Positions 23,040 to 33,606 of a stretch of DNA of 64,000 nucleotides are shown here, piece by piece. The DNA comes from Flavobacterium flabelliforme. Its GTDB lineage: Bacteria; Bacteroidota; Bacteroidia; Flavobacteriales; Flavobacteriaceae. The notes under the pieces were generated by a model that ran no database searches, was not told where the DNA came from, and worked only from the letters and a program-made list of their open reading frames with translations. The stretch lies in assembly GCF_017948675.1 (NCBI RefSeq), contig NZ_JAGFBU010000004.1, positions 186,001-250,000 of the forward strand. Reading direction: 5' to 3'. Numbering within the stretch: position 1 is the stretch's first letter; each line of letters opens with the position of its first letter. The position numbers and the translations under genes were made by a program.

Positions 23040-25490
23040 ATGTATTTTGTAGAGGTCATTTTGCCACTTTCCTTGGCTAAAACATTTACTTATAGTGTTT
23101 CTGAAACAGAGTTTCATTACATTAAAACAGGAATGAGGGTCGCCGTTCCTTTTGGAAAAAGTAAAATATATACGGCTTTAGTTATTGAAATTCATCAAAA
23201 CAAACCTGCGTTATACGAAGCGAAAGAGATTCATCAAATTTTAGATGAAAGACCTATAGTTACTCCAATTCAAATAGCCCATTGGCAATGGATTGCTTCT
23301 TATTATATGTGCGCTATTGGAGATGTTTATAGAGGGGCAATGCCTAGTGCGCTTTTGCTAGAAAGTGAAACCCTTATTTCTCAAAAAACGGATTTTTTTG
23401 TCGATACTAGTCTGCTTTCTGATGATGAGTTTCTAATTTATGAAGCTTTACAGCAGCAAAATTCATTAAAAGTTCAAGATATAATTGCAATATTAAACAA
23501 GAAGAATATTTTTCCTGTAATTCAAAAATTAATAGATAAAAATATCTTAATTCTTCACGAAGAAATACAAGAAAGCTACAAACCTAAGCTCGTTCGGTAC
23601 ATTCGTTTGCATCCTAAATATGATTCTAATCAAGGTTTAAGTGAATTGCTTGAAATCCTTAAAAGTGCTAATAAGCAAAAGGAAATCGTAATGCGTTATT
23701 TTCAATTAAGCGCAACCGAAAAAAAACCGATAACAGTCAAAAAACTAGTAGAAGAGGCTAATTCTTCTTCTGCAATTGTTAAAGCTCTGATAGAAAAGGA
23801 GATTTTTGAAGATTATTTCTTGCAGGAAGATAGAGTGAATTTTAAAGGCAAGATAAACGAAAAAGAATTAGAATTAAGTGAGGCACAGCAAAATGCCTTT
23901 GTTGCTATAAAAGAGAGTTTTATTCAAAAAGAGGTTTGCTTACTTCATGGTGTTACTTCTAGTGGAAAAACTGAAATCTACATCAAACTTATTGAAGAAT
24001 ATCTAGCAAGCGGAAAACAAATCTTGTATTTATTACCAGAAATTGCTTTGACAACACAATTAGTAGGTCGATTAAGAGCTTATTTTGGAAATAAAGTAGC
24101 TGTTTTCCATTCGAAATACAATAACAATGAACGCATCGAAGTTTGGAATCAAGTATTGCAAAATTCTGAAAAAGCACAAGTAGTAATAGGAGCAAGGTCT
24201 TCTTTATTCTTACCATTTGATAATTTAGGATTTATAATTGTTGATGAGGAGCATGAGCAAACCTTCAAGCAAGTTGATCCTGCGCCTCGTTATCATGCGC
24301 GTGATGCAGCAATAGTATTGGCTCATTCGCACAAAGCAAAAGTTTTATTGGGTTCAGCGACGCCTAGTTTAGAAACCTATTTTAATGCTACATCTGAAAA
24401 ATTTGGTTTAGTAGAAGTGTCAAAACGATACGGAAATGTTATGATGCCTATTATTGAATTAGTAGATCTTAAAGATAAATATTTCCGAAAGAAAATGACT
24501 GGACATTTCAGCGATGTTTTAATTGCTGAAATTACAACAGCTTTGTCATTAGGCGAACAAGTTATTTTATTTCAAAACAGAAGAGGCTATTCGCCCATTG
24601 TAGAGTGTATTACTTGCGGTCACGTTCCGCAGTGTCAACAATGTGATGTGAGCTTAACGTATCACAAACATAAAAATCAATTGCGATGCCATTATTGTGG
24701 TTATACCATGGCAAAACCAACGAATTGTCATGCCTGTTCGAGTATAGATTTGACCACTAAAGGTTTTGGAACCGAACAAATAGAGCAAGAATTACTTTCT
24801 ATTTTTCCAAGTTCTAAAATAGGGAGAATGGATCAAGATTCGACTAGGGGAAAGTTTGGTTTCGAAAAAATTATTGATAGTTTCAAGAATAGAGAAATAG
24901 ATATTTTAGTAGGTACGCAAATGCTAGCTAAAGGATTGGATTTTGATAATGTAAGTTTGGTAGGAGTTATGAATGCTGATAATATGTTATACCATCCGGA
25001 TTTTAGAGCTTTTGAGAGAAGTTTTCAAATGTTAACACAAGTTGCTGGAAGAGCAGGAAGAGCTGAAAAACAAGGCAAAGTTATTATACAAACTTATAAT
25101 CCAAATCATAATACGATACAACAAGTGGCAAATAATGATTATGTTGGAATGTATAAAGAGCAGCTTTATGACCGACAAATTTATAAATATCCACCGTATT
25201 TTAGGATCATCAAATTAACATTGAAACAAAGGGATTATGACAAATTAAAAGAAGGTGCAATGTGGTTGTATCAAGTAATGAGTCAAAATTTGAATATGCC
25301 TGTTTTAGGCCCAGAAGAGCCACTTATAAGCAGAATTAGAAATGAATACATCCGCACCATTATCATTAAAATACCTCAAAATACTTCTATAGGTGCTACA
25401 AAAATTACTATTCAGAAAATGTTGAATAGTTTTGAAGCGGTTGCTCAATATAGGGCTATAAAAGTAATGCTGAATGTTGACTTTTACTAA
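23040..25490 (+). CDS. priA: Primosomal replication restart helicase PriA
   Basis: An 816-residue superfamily 2 3'-5' DNA helicase that reloads the replisome at stalled forks. The N-terminal DNA-binding domain (about 1-105) opens with YFVEVILPLSLAKTFTY. The helicase core has Walker A GVTSSGKTEIY, DEEH box IIVDEEHEQTFKQ, GSATPSLET, and the later motifs GTQMLAKGLDFDNV and QVAGRAGRAEK. Eight cysteines for two zinc ions lie in CITCGHVPQCQQCD and CHYCGY...CHAC. It is preceded by a short inverted repeat and ends at a bidirectional terminator. Confidence 0.96.
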   Translation: MYFVEVILPLSLAKTFTYSVSETEFHYIKTGMRVAVPFGKSKIYTALVIEIHQNKPALYEAKEIHQILDERPIVTPIQIAHWQWIASYYMCAIGDVYRGAMPSALLLESETLISQKTDFFVDTSLLSDDEFLIYEALQQQNSLKVQDIIAILNKKNIFPVIQKLIDKNILILHEEIQESYKPKLVRYIRLHPKYDSNQGLSELLEILKSANKQKEIVMRYFQLSATEKKPITVKKLVEEANSSSAIVKALIEKEIFEDYFLQEDRVNFKGKINEKELELSEAQQNAFVAIKESFIQKEVCLLHGVTSSGKTEIYIKLIEEYLASGKQILYLLPEIALTTQLVGRLRAYFGNKVAVFHSKYNNNERIEVWNQVLQNSEKAQVVIGARSSLFLPFDNLGFIIVDEEHEQTFKQVDPAPRYHARDAAIVLAHSHKAKVLLGSATPSLETYFNATSEKFGLVEVSKRYGNVMMPIIELVDLKDKYFRKKMTGHFSDVLIAEITTALSLGEQVILFQNRRGYSPIVECITCGHVPQCQQCDVSLTYHKHKNQLRCHYCGYTMAKPTNCHACSSIDLTTKGFGTEQIEQELLSIFPSSKIGRMDQDSTRGKFGFEKIIDSFKNREIDILVGTQMLAKGLDFDNVSLVGVMNADNMLYHPDFRAFERSFQMLTQVAGRAGRAEKQGKVIIQTYNPNHNTIQQVANNDYVGMYKEQLYDRQIYKYPPYFRIIKLTLKQRDYDKLKEGAMWLYQVMSQNLNMPVLGPEEPLISRIRNEYIRTIIIKIPQNTSIGATKITIQKMLNSFEAVAQYRAIKVMLNVDFY

Positions 25491-25540
25491 AAAAGATTAT
25501 TTGATATTACTACTATTAGAGATTATTGATGACTTATAAA

Positions 25541-25584
25541 TAAAATCCCCCATTTTTTTTAATTAAAAAAAATGGGGGATTTAT
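25541..25584. terminator. Bidirectional terminator between priA and the LytTR gene
   Basis: A perfect 40-base palindrome (25543-25582): AAATCCCCCATTTTTTTT, AATT, and the exact complement. The G5/C5 clamp sits at the base and the T8/A8 run is inside the arms, so it resembles a terminator for both converging genes. Confidence 0.8.
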
Positions 25585-25604
25585 AATTTATTGATTTTAT
25601 TCTT

Positions 25605-26300
25605 TTAAGAGAATGAAAGCGCTTTGACTAAGTCTTCTTTCTTGTGTCTACTTAAAGGTATTTTAGTCATTCCAATTTCGGCATACTTGCTATTAAAACG
25701 CTCTACTTTATCAATATTGATGATGTAAGACTTATGTACTCTGACAAATTTTTCTTTTGATAAATCATTCTCAAAAGATTTCATCGTCGAAAGGACTAGA
25801 TTGCTATCGTCTTCGGTTACAACTCTAACGTAATCACCAAAAGCTTCAATCCACTTAATTTTAGAAGTGAAAATTTTTAATTTTTTTAAATTACTTTTAA
25901 TAAATATATGTTCTCCTTCTTCTTCTTTATTGTCTTTTTTTAATAAGTGAGAATCAATAGCTCTTTTTACTGACGAATTAAAACGATCAATGGCAATAGG
26001 CTTTTGAAGGTAATCTGTTGCATCATAATCAAAAGCTTTCATAGCATATTCAGCCTTAGAAGTGATAAAGATAATTTGAGGTTTTACTTTTAAACCATCA
26101 AGAAAATCAAAGCCACTAATAACAGGCATCTCAATATCAAGAAAAATCAAGTCAACGTTATGTATAGCCATACAATTCTTGGCTTCTATAGCATTAGAGA
26201 AGTCGCCTATTAAGTTCAAATTTTGATGATTATTAACTAACTTAGCTATTATCATTCTCTGGATAGAACTATCATCCACTACGACACAGTTTAGTTTCAT
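25605..26300 (-). CDS. LytTR-family response regulator
   Basis: A 231-residue DNA-binding regulator. The receiver domain (about 1-120) has Asp9-Asp10, phospho-acceptor Asp55 in LIFLDIEMP, Thr/Ser in FITSK, and Lys in LQKPI. The LytTR domain (about 130-231) shows IFIKSNLKKLKIF, IKWIEAFGDYVRVVT, FVRVHKSYIINIDKV and the last helix IPLSRHKKEDL. LytTR regulators usually pair with a LytS-type histidine kinase, but none is encoded nearby, so the partner is elsewhere. It diverges from the ribosomal operon starting at 26409. Confidence 0.93.
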   Translation of the reverse strand: MKLNCVVVDDSSIQRMIIAKLVNNHQNLNLIGDFSNAIEAKNCMAIHNVDLIFLDIEMPVISGFDFLDGLKVKPQIIFITSKAEYAMKAFDYDATDYLQKPIAIDRFNSSVKRAIDSHLLKKDNKEEEGEHIFIKSNLKKLKIFTSKIKWIEAFGDYVRVVTEDDSNLVLSTMKSFENDLSKEKFVRVHKSYIINIDKVERFNSKYAEIGMTKIPLSRHKKEDLVKALSFS

Positions 26301-26408
26301 AAATAATGAATTTTTAGATTTGGCTACGTAAACATACTTTTTTTATTTGAAAAAAACCAAGTGAATTTCCTTTTTTTTAGTCATTCGTCGAATAAAAGGA
26401 GTTAAGAC

Positions 26409-26438
26409 TTGTTTGTTTAAAAATATTGATTACTTTTG
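26409..26438 (+). promoter_or_regulatory. Promoter of the rpsF-rpsR-rplI operon
   Basis: TTG (26409-26411), 19-base spacer, TACTTTTG (26431-26438): both Bacteroidetes elements at proper spacing. Transcription would start near 26445, which rules out a longer rpsF frame from 26426. Confidence 0.75.
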
Positions 26439-26467
26439 CACCCAAAATAACATATAAATATATTTTT

Positions 26468-26809
26468 ATGAATCATTATGAAACTGTTTTCATTTTAAAT
26501 CCCGTTTTATCTGACACACAGGTAAAGGAAACAGTAAGCAAATTTGAAGATTTTCTTACTAGTAGAGGAGCAGAAATGGTATCGAAAGAAGATTGGGGTC
26601 TTAAAAAAATGGCTTACGAAATTCAAAACAAAAAATCTGGTTTTTACCATTTATTCGAATTCAAAGTACCAGGAGAAGTTCTTATTGCTTTTGAAACTGA
26701 ATTTAGACGTGACGAAAGAATTATGCGTTTCTTAACTGTAAGTTTAGACAAACACGCAATTTCTTGGGCGGAAAGAAGAAGAACTAAATTAAAAGCAACA
26801 AAAGCGTAA
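26468..26809 (+). CDS. rpsF: 30S ribosomal protein S6
   Basis: A 113-residue ribosomal protein that binds 16S rRNA with S18 on the platform of the small subunit. Starts [16 protein letters not shown], the usual S6 opening; the ferredoxin-like fold continues with [18 protein letters not shown] and [13 protein letters not shown]. The basic tail is [11 protein letters not shown]. It is the first gene of the S6-S18-L9 operon, two bases before rpsR. The operon promoter excludes the longer reading frame as the start. Confidence 0.97.
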   Translation: MNHYETVFILNPVLSDTQVKETVSKFEDFLTSRGAEMVSKEDWGLKKMAYEIQNKKSGFYHLFEFKVPGEVLIAFETEFRRDERIMRFLTVSLDKHAISWAERRRTKLKATKA

Positions 26810-26811
26810 TC

Positions 26812-27108
26812 ATGGCTACACTACAACAATCGGCTTCAGGAAAAAAAGACGGGGATATTAGATATCTTACGCCTTTGAATATAGAGACAAACAAACAAAA
26901 AAAGTATTGTCGTTTCAAAAAATCAGGTATCAAATATATTGATTATAAAGATGCTGATTTCTTATTGAAATTCGTAAACGAACAAGGAAAAATTCTTCCA
27001 CGTCGTTTAACTGGAACTTCATTAAAATACCAAAGAAAAGTTTCAGTTGCTGTAAAAAGAGCTCGTCACTTAGCTTTAATGCCATACGTGGCGGATTTAC
27101 TAAAATAA
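26812..27108 (+). CDS. rpsR: 30S ribosomal protein S18
   Basis: A 98-residue ribosomal protein partnered with S6. The N-terminal ~20 residues are a Bacteroidetes-type extension ([18 protein letters not shown]). The core has [20 protein letters not shown], then [20 protein letters not shown] and [11 protein letters not shown] at the end. A single Cys stands in KKYCRF. Two bases after rpsF and 66 before rplI. Confidence 0.97.
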   Translation: MATLQQSASGKKDGDIRYLTPLNIETNKQKKYCRFKKSGIKYIDYKDADFLLKFVNEQGKILPRRLTGTSLKYQRKVSVAVKRARHLALMPYVADLLK

Positions 27109-27174
27109 TATTTAACAAAGTTTGTTGGTTTTCTGAAATATGAAACCTAACTTCTATAATACAAGGACAACAAC

Positions 27175-27618
27175 ATGGAACTTATTTTAAGACAAGACGT
27201 TCAGAATTTAGGATTTAAAGATGATATCGTTACGGTAAAAAATGGTTACGGTCGTAACTTTTTGATCCCAACTGGTCAAGCACATTTAGCTACTTCTTCT
27301 GCAAAGAAAGTATTGGCTGAAAACCTAAAACAAAGAGCGCACAAAGAAGCTAAAGTTGTTGCAGATGCAAAAGCATTAGCAGAAGCTTTAAAAGCTATCG
27401 AAATTAAAATCTTCGCGAAAGCAGGTGGTGAAAAATTATTCGGTTCAATCACGAATATTGATATCGCTGCAGCTTTAGCTAAAGGTGGACAAACAATCGA
27501 TAGAAAATTCATCACTAGCGGAATCGTTAAACGTACTGGTAAATATACTGCTAACGTTCGTTTACATAGAGATGTAATCGTTGAATTGGATTATGAAATT
27601 GTTGCTGAAAAAGCATAA
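27175..27618 (+). CDS. rplI: 50S ribosomal protein L9
   Basis: A 147-residue ribosomal protein with two globular domains joined by a long helix. The N-domain is MELILRQDVQNLGFKDD and VKNGYGRNFLIPTGQA; the connecting helix is lysine/alanine-rich (about 42-75); the C-domain has KAGGEKLFGSITNIDIA and GKYTANVRLHRDV. Last gene of the ribosomal operon, ended by a strong terminator at 27639-27667. Confidence 0.97.
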   Translation: MELILRQDVQNLGFKDDIVTVKNGYGRNFLIPTGQAHLATSSAKKVLAENLKQRAHKEAKVVADAKALAEALKAIEIKIFAKAGGEKLFGSITNIDIAAALAKGGQTIDRKFITSGIVKRTGKYTANVRLHRDVIVELDYEIVAEKA

Positions 27619-27638
27619 TTTCTATATTTAGATATCTA

Positions 27639-27667
27639 AATCCCGATGAAAGTCGGGATTTTTTTTG
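27639..27667 (+). terminator. Terminator of the rpsF-rpsR-rplI operon
   Basis: Stem AATCCCGA (27639-27646) with TCGGGATT (27653-27660), 6-base loop, followed by T6. A textbook intrinsic terminator 20 bases after the rplI stop. Confidence 0.9.
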
Positions 27668-27834
27668 TTTTAATTACCTCACGAAATACCGAAGAAATTG
27701 ATTTTTTTTCTTGAAAATAATTTTATTTCAACACCATTTTAAAATTCTTTTCAATTTCGTGAAAAAGTGATTATAATTACAAGTCATAAAAAATTTCTTC
27801 GCGCTTTAATGCCTTAGCGGCAAAATTTACTATT

Positions 27835-28308
27835 ATGAAATACTCCAGATTAACTAAAGAACAATTTGAGAAACTAAATCAGGAATTTAGTACTTTCCTA
27901 GCGACGCAAACTATTGATAAAGCAGAATGGGATACCATTAAAAAAGAAAAACCAGAAGTGGCTGAACAAGAATTAGATGTTTTTTCTGATTTGGTTTGGG
28001 AAGGCGTTCTTACAAAAGCAGAATTTTTAGAGCATTTTTCTAAAAATCATATTTTTCTTTTTCAATGTTTTGATACCCACGTACAATCTATCGTGTTGAA
28101 GTCTTTGGTTCCCGAGACTGATTTTTTAACTAAAGAAGGATTGCAGTGGTTAAGCGACAATATGTTTACCGATACTATTGAAATGAAAATAGGAAAGAAA
28201 GAATTTACAGAAGATCGAAACACTTCTCTTTTTGCATTGATTCAGCAAGGTGCATTTTTGAGTGATGGACTTTTGTACAAACAAATAAATTCGATTATTG
28301 AGTCGTAA
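27835..28308 (+). CDS. DUF6495-like conserved protein
   Basis: A 157-residue cytosolic protein, rich in Glu/Lys and Phe, without signal peptide or membrane helices. It starts MKYSRLTKEQFEKLNQEF and contains EWDTIKKEKPEVAEQELDVF and FSDLVWEGVLTKAEFLEHF, which I remember as the conserved part of the DUF6495 family of Bacteroidetes. No catalytic residues are evident. It lies between the ribosomal operon terminator and ligA and has its own terminator just before ligA. Function unknown. Confidence 0.83.
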   Translation: MKYSRLTKEQFEKLNQEFSTFLATQTIDKAEWDTIKKEKPEVAEQELDVFSDLVWEGVLTKAEFLEHFSKNHIFLFQCFDTHVQSIVLKSLVPETDFLTKEGLQWLSDNMFTDTIEMKIGKKEFTEDRNTSLFALIQQGAFLSDGLLYKQINSIIES

Positions 28309-28327
28309 TTTTAGTGTTTTTATTTTT

Positions 28328-30382
<2,055 letters not shown>

Positions 30383-30490
30383 TAATTTGTACATTTATTA
30401 TTAAATTAAACTTATTTACTCTAAGTCGCTCTTTATGAGTGGTTAATGGTGAATTGGTGTATTTTATAAATTGAAAAAAAACAAATTATT

Positions 30491-31192
30491 ATGTTTACTC
30501 TTAAACATGAAAATAGGATTGGAAAAAGCTTGTCTTTACTTTTTTTTATCATAGTGATAATTGAAGTAGTGATAGAATTCTTTTTTGATAAAGGCTTGTT
30601 GTTTTTTTTTAAACCATTATTGTCAATTGGGATTATGGTTCTTTATTGGAACATGTCTAAAAAACGAAATTGGCTCTTTTTTATAGTTCTCTTTCTTTCC
30701 TTAATTACTAATGTTTTGTTTATACCCAATACTCAATATTTATTGTTTTTAGGTCTACTCGTTTTCTTAGTACACAGAATCCTTTTAATTTATTATGTTA
30801 TTCAATTAATTAAACTCAAAGATTACATTCCTTTTTTTATTGCTATAATCCCTTTTGTATTTATTTTTTTCTATCTCTTGTTAATTTCTACTGGTATCGA
30901 CACCAAAAGTTACGTTCTACTAGTGTTTCAAAACATACTAATATCTGTAATTGGAGGTCTCGCTTTATCCGAATATCTAATGGATCCTAACAAAAAAAAT
31001 GCTTGGTTGTTTATTTTTGGATTATTGTCTCTGACACAATATTTTATTGTTTTTATAGAAAAATATTATTTATCTAACTTAGCGCCAATCGTGTTTAGAC
31101 CATTGGCGATGTTGCTAAATGCGGGTGTTTATTATGTTTTCTATCGCTTTGTTATAGATGCAGAAACGAATGCTATGAAAAACATTAGTTAA
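30491..31192 (+). CDS. YhhN-like membrane protein lacking the usual acidic residues
   Basis: A 233-residue protein with about eight hydrophobic helices. The helix layout and landmarks parallel lysoplasmalogenases: Lys-Pro at 41-42 (FFFKPLLS) and His95 in VFLVHRILLIYYV. The Gly-Asp of the family is replaced by Thr-Asn (73-74, SLITNVLF), and the late Ser-Asp-Ser by Thr-Gln-Tyr (182-184). It could therefore be an inactive or repurposed paralogue of the true family member at 9943-10626. The relation is by eye and tentative. Its stop codon is interlocked with that of the convergent metallophosphatase. Confidence 0.75.
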   Translation: MFTLKHENRIGKSLSLLFFIIVIIEVVIEFFFDKGLLFFFKPLLSIGIMVLYWNMSKKRNWLFFIVLFLSLITNVLFIPNTQYLLFLGLLVFLVHRILLIYYVIQLIKLKDYIPFFIAIIPFVFIFFYLLLISTGIDTKSYVLLVFQNILISVIGGLALSEYLMDPNKKNAWLFIFGLLSLTQYFIVFIEKYYLSNLAPIVFRPLAMLLNAGVYYVFYRFVIDAETNAMKNIS

Positions 31193-32100
31193 ACCACGAT
31201 TGATCTTCCTTGGTGTGTTTTATTTTTGTCCGAATCAAAAAACACATCAATTCTTCCAAGATTAATTCCGTAACATCCTACTTGGTTTACTAGTACGTCT
31301 TTGTCCTCAATATTTTTCACAATAGTTGGTTTATCTAGAAAGGTGTGTGTATGTCCACCAATTATCATGTCAATATCTTTTGTTAAAGTAGCTAATTTTA
31401 AATCACATATTTTATTAGGTTCATTTTTATAACTGTAACCAATGTGAGACAAACAGATAACCAAATCGCATTTCAGTTCTTTTTTTAATATACGAACCAT
31501 ATCTTGAGCAGTTTCTACAGGATCATTGTAAACTGTTTCTCCGTACATTTTTTTATCAACCAAACCTTGTAATTCAACTCCCAATCCAAAAACACCCACT
31601 TTTATTCCGTTTTTATCAAAAACTTTATAAGGCTTTACAAACCCATTCATAACTGTATTTTTAAAATCGTAATTAGCCGATATAAAATCGAAGGTAGCAT
31701 GCGGAAGTTGAGCATATAAACCTTGTAAACCGTTATCAAAATCATGGTTTCCTATAGCAGAGGCATCATATTTCATCATGCTCATTAGTTTAAATTCTAA
31801 TTCTCCTCCATAATAGTTAAAATAAGGAGTTCCCTGAAAAATATCTCCTGCATCAAGAAGCAGTACGTTTGGATTTTCTTTTCTAATTGTTTCTATCAAT
31901 GCTGCTCTGCGGGCTACACCTCCCATATTTGCATTTCTCGGATGATCTGCCGGAAATGGATCAATATAACTGTGTACATCATTGGTATGTAAAATGGTAA
32001 GGTGTTTGGTCTTTGAGGTTTCAAAACTACTTAAGGAAAGTCCTAAACTCAATAAAGCTGAAGTTGCAGCTGTTTTTTCTATAAATTCTCTTCTTTTCAT
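31189..32100 (-). CDS. Metallophosphatase, N-terminal half of a 5'-nucleotidase pair
   Basis: A 303-residue exported calcineurin-like phosphoesterase. The N-terminus MKRREFIEKTAATSALLSLG is a twin-arginine-like leader. Metal-binding motifs follow the 5'-nucleotidase pattern: HTNDVHSYIDP (Asp41, His43), DAGDIFQG, IGNHDFDNG and IIGGHTHTFLD. In many species one polypeptide carries this domain plus a C-terminal substrate-binding domain; here that second domain is the separate gene at 32258-33034, just upstream on the same strand. The start at MKRREF is preferred over a frame from 32142, because only it gives a leader. The stop overlaps the convergent gene's stop. Confidence 0.9.
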   Translation of the reverse strand: MKRREFIEKTAATSALLSLGLSLSSFETSKTKHLTILHTNDVHSYIDPFPADHPRNANMGGVARRAALIETIRKENPNVLLLDAGDIFQGTPYFNYYGGELEFKLMSMMKYDASAIGNHDFDNGLQGLYAQLPHATFDFISANYDFKNTVMNGFVKPYKVFDKNGIKVGVFGLGVELQGLVDKKMYGETVYNDPVETAQDMVRILKKELKCDLVICLSHIGYSYKNEPNKICDLKLATLTKDIDMIIGGHTHTFLDKPTIVKNIEDKDVLVNQVGCYGINLGRIDVFFDSDKNKTHQGRSIVV

Positions 32101-32147
32101 TTTATGTATTTTTAGTGATCGCCAGTATAAGGCAAATAACAATCAGG

Positions 32148-32214
32148 AGCTTTTTCCCGCTTTACGCTGTATCCACGCTAAAAAGCGTGGGATGCCGCTT
32201 CAATCGGGCTAGGG
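32148..32214 (+). repeat. Dispersed intergenic palindromic element, copy B
   Basis: Begins AGCTTTTTCCCGCT and ends AATCGGGCTAGGG, like copy A at 985-1066. The inner stem is CCACGCT (32173-32179) with AGCGTGG (32184-32190) around an AAAA loop. CCCG (32156-32159) pairs with CGGG (32205-32208), where copy A has CCTG/CAGG. The central stem sequence is unrelated to copy A. It lies between the two 5'-nucleotidase genes. Confidence 0.65.
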
Positions 32215-32257
32215 GGTAATGTTTCTAAAGAATATCTTTCTTTCAGACTTCTTTTAT

Positions 32258-33034
32258 CTATTCAACAGTTATTCTAACATCAGTAATTACTGGAATGGTA
32301 TCTACTTGCTTAAAATAGTCAATAAGTATGTCTCGTAACTTGTAATCTAAATAAAATTTCTGAACTGCTTTTTTAAAGAAATTCATATTATCGCCACCAT
32401 CAGATAAATAATCATTTGTTCCTACATAATAAATAGTCTCTTTTTGAAGTGGTTTTCCTTGGACTAATATTTTTTTAGACTGATTGTTTTTATCAATTGT
32501 AAATGTTATTCCAGAAAGAGGATGTGGCTTTTTATCAGCGATAAAGAAATCAACCATTTCATTGATTTGCTCTCCTTTTAAAGCAATTACAACCATACTG
32601 TTTTCAAACGGCATAATCTCAAAAGCATTTCTAGCGGTTACATTCCCTTTTGGAAGTATAGAACGAACACCGCCACTATTTAGCAAGCAAATATCTATTT
32701 TTTTGTTTTCTCTTGCTTCAAATACAAGATTCCCACGCATTAAAGAAACATCTGCCATAAGATTACCAATAGTAGATTGCCATTTTCCGCTTTTATCAAG
32801 TGTTACTGGGCAGTAAGCAAGAATACTGTCTAAATCCTTATTAATATGTTCTCTGTATGGTTTTATAAAATTCTCAATTTCAGCAACTTGATTTTCCTTC
32901 TCAGTAATAGGAAATTGTTTGCCAACAATCTTAGTGACTTGATAATTTTGTTTACTACACGATGTGACTAAAAATAATGTTAAGAATATAACAAAAAGTT
33001 TAGAAACGTCATTATACTTTTTTAGATTTACCAT
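32258..33034 (-). CDS. 5'-nucleotidase C-terminal domain lipoprotein
   Basis: A 258-residue lipoprotein (leader ...LFVIFLTLFLVTSC, Cys near residue 26) formed by the substrate-specificity domain of 5'-nucleotidases. Typical motifs are LNSGGVRSILPKGNVT (about 122-137), then AFEIMPFENSMVVIALKG, and the nucleobase-stacking region GTNDYLSDGGDNMNFF. It lacks the metal centre, which is supplied by the downstream metallophosphatase gene. A 157-base gap with repeat copy B separates them. The two products probably assemble in the periplasm to hydrolyse nucleotides or other phosphoesters; that association is inference. Confidence 0.87.
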   Translation of the reverse strand: MVNLKKYNDVSKLFVIFLTLFLVTSCSKQNYQVTKIVGKQFPITEKENQVAEIENFIKPYREHINKDLDSILAYCPVTLDKSGKWQSTIGNLMADVSLMRGNLVFEARENKKIDICLLNSGGVRSILPKGNVTARNAFEIMPFENSMVVIALKGEQINEMVDFFIADKKPHPLSGITFTIDKNNQSKKILVQGKPLQKETIYYVGTNDYLSDGGDNMNFFKKAVQKFYLDYKLRDILIDYFKQVDTIPVITDVRITVE

Positions 33035-33054
33035 TTAAATGCAACTTAATTAAT

Positions 33055-33062
33055 TAATTTTG
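33055..33062 (+). promoter_or_regulatory. -7 promoter box before the DUF6913-like gene and dapA
   Basis: TAATTTTG matches TAnnTTTG, 18 bases before the ATG at 33081. No -33 TTG found upstream. Confidence 0.45.
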
Positions 33063-33080
33063 TAACCAAGTAAAAGTAAT

Positions 33081-33599
33081 ATGTTTTTAAAATATATAAA
33101 GGATTTTATTGTAAAAAAAACATTTAAAAATAACTTGGAAAATACAATTGCTATTTTCTCTGATAATAGAATTCAAAAAGTAGGTTTATTGATTGATAAA
33201 ACTAATTTTTCTGAAACAAAAAGTCTTGTTAAGGATTTGATTAGTAATGGTTTTTTGTCTGAAAATATTAAAATAATCATGTATTGCGATACGATTAATA
33301 AAACATACATAGAAACCTATCCTACCTTTGGGTTCAGTGCGATTTCGTGGAACGGAAAAATTGTCGATCCAGTTGTTAGTGAATTTATAAATGAAAAAAC
33401 GGATCTATTGATCAGTTTTTACGAGGTAGAAAGAGCAATTTTATTGCAAATTACAAAACAATCAAAAGCCGAATTTAAAGTTGGTTTTGCAACAATTGAT
33501 CAACGATTGAATCATTTTATGATCAACACAACTCTTACAGATTATGATATTTTTGTAAAGGAGTTATTTAAGTATTTAAAATTATTAAATAAAATATAA
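33081..33599 (+). CDS. DUF6913-like conserved protein
   Basis: A 172-residue cytosolic protein without signal or membrane segments. It starts [17 protein letters not shown]; the core contains [15 protein letters not shown], a long LIKDL-type helix, [14 protein letters not shown] and [21 protein letters not shown] recognise it as a Bacteroidetes-restricted family (DUF6913, from memory) that commonly precedes dapA. It is 7 bases from dapA and surely cotranscribed, but no catalytic motif suggests a role in lysine synthesis. Confidence 0.82.
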   Translation: MFLKYIKDFIVKKTFKNNLENTIAIFSDNRIQKVGLLIDKTNFSETKSLVKDLISNGFLSENIKIIMYCDTINKTYIETYPTFGFSAISWNGKIVDPVVSEFINEKTDLLISFYEVERAILLQITKQSKAEFKVGFATIDQRLNHFMINTTLTDYDIFVKELFKYLKLLNKI

Positions 33600-33606
33600 G
33601 ACTAAT

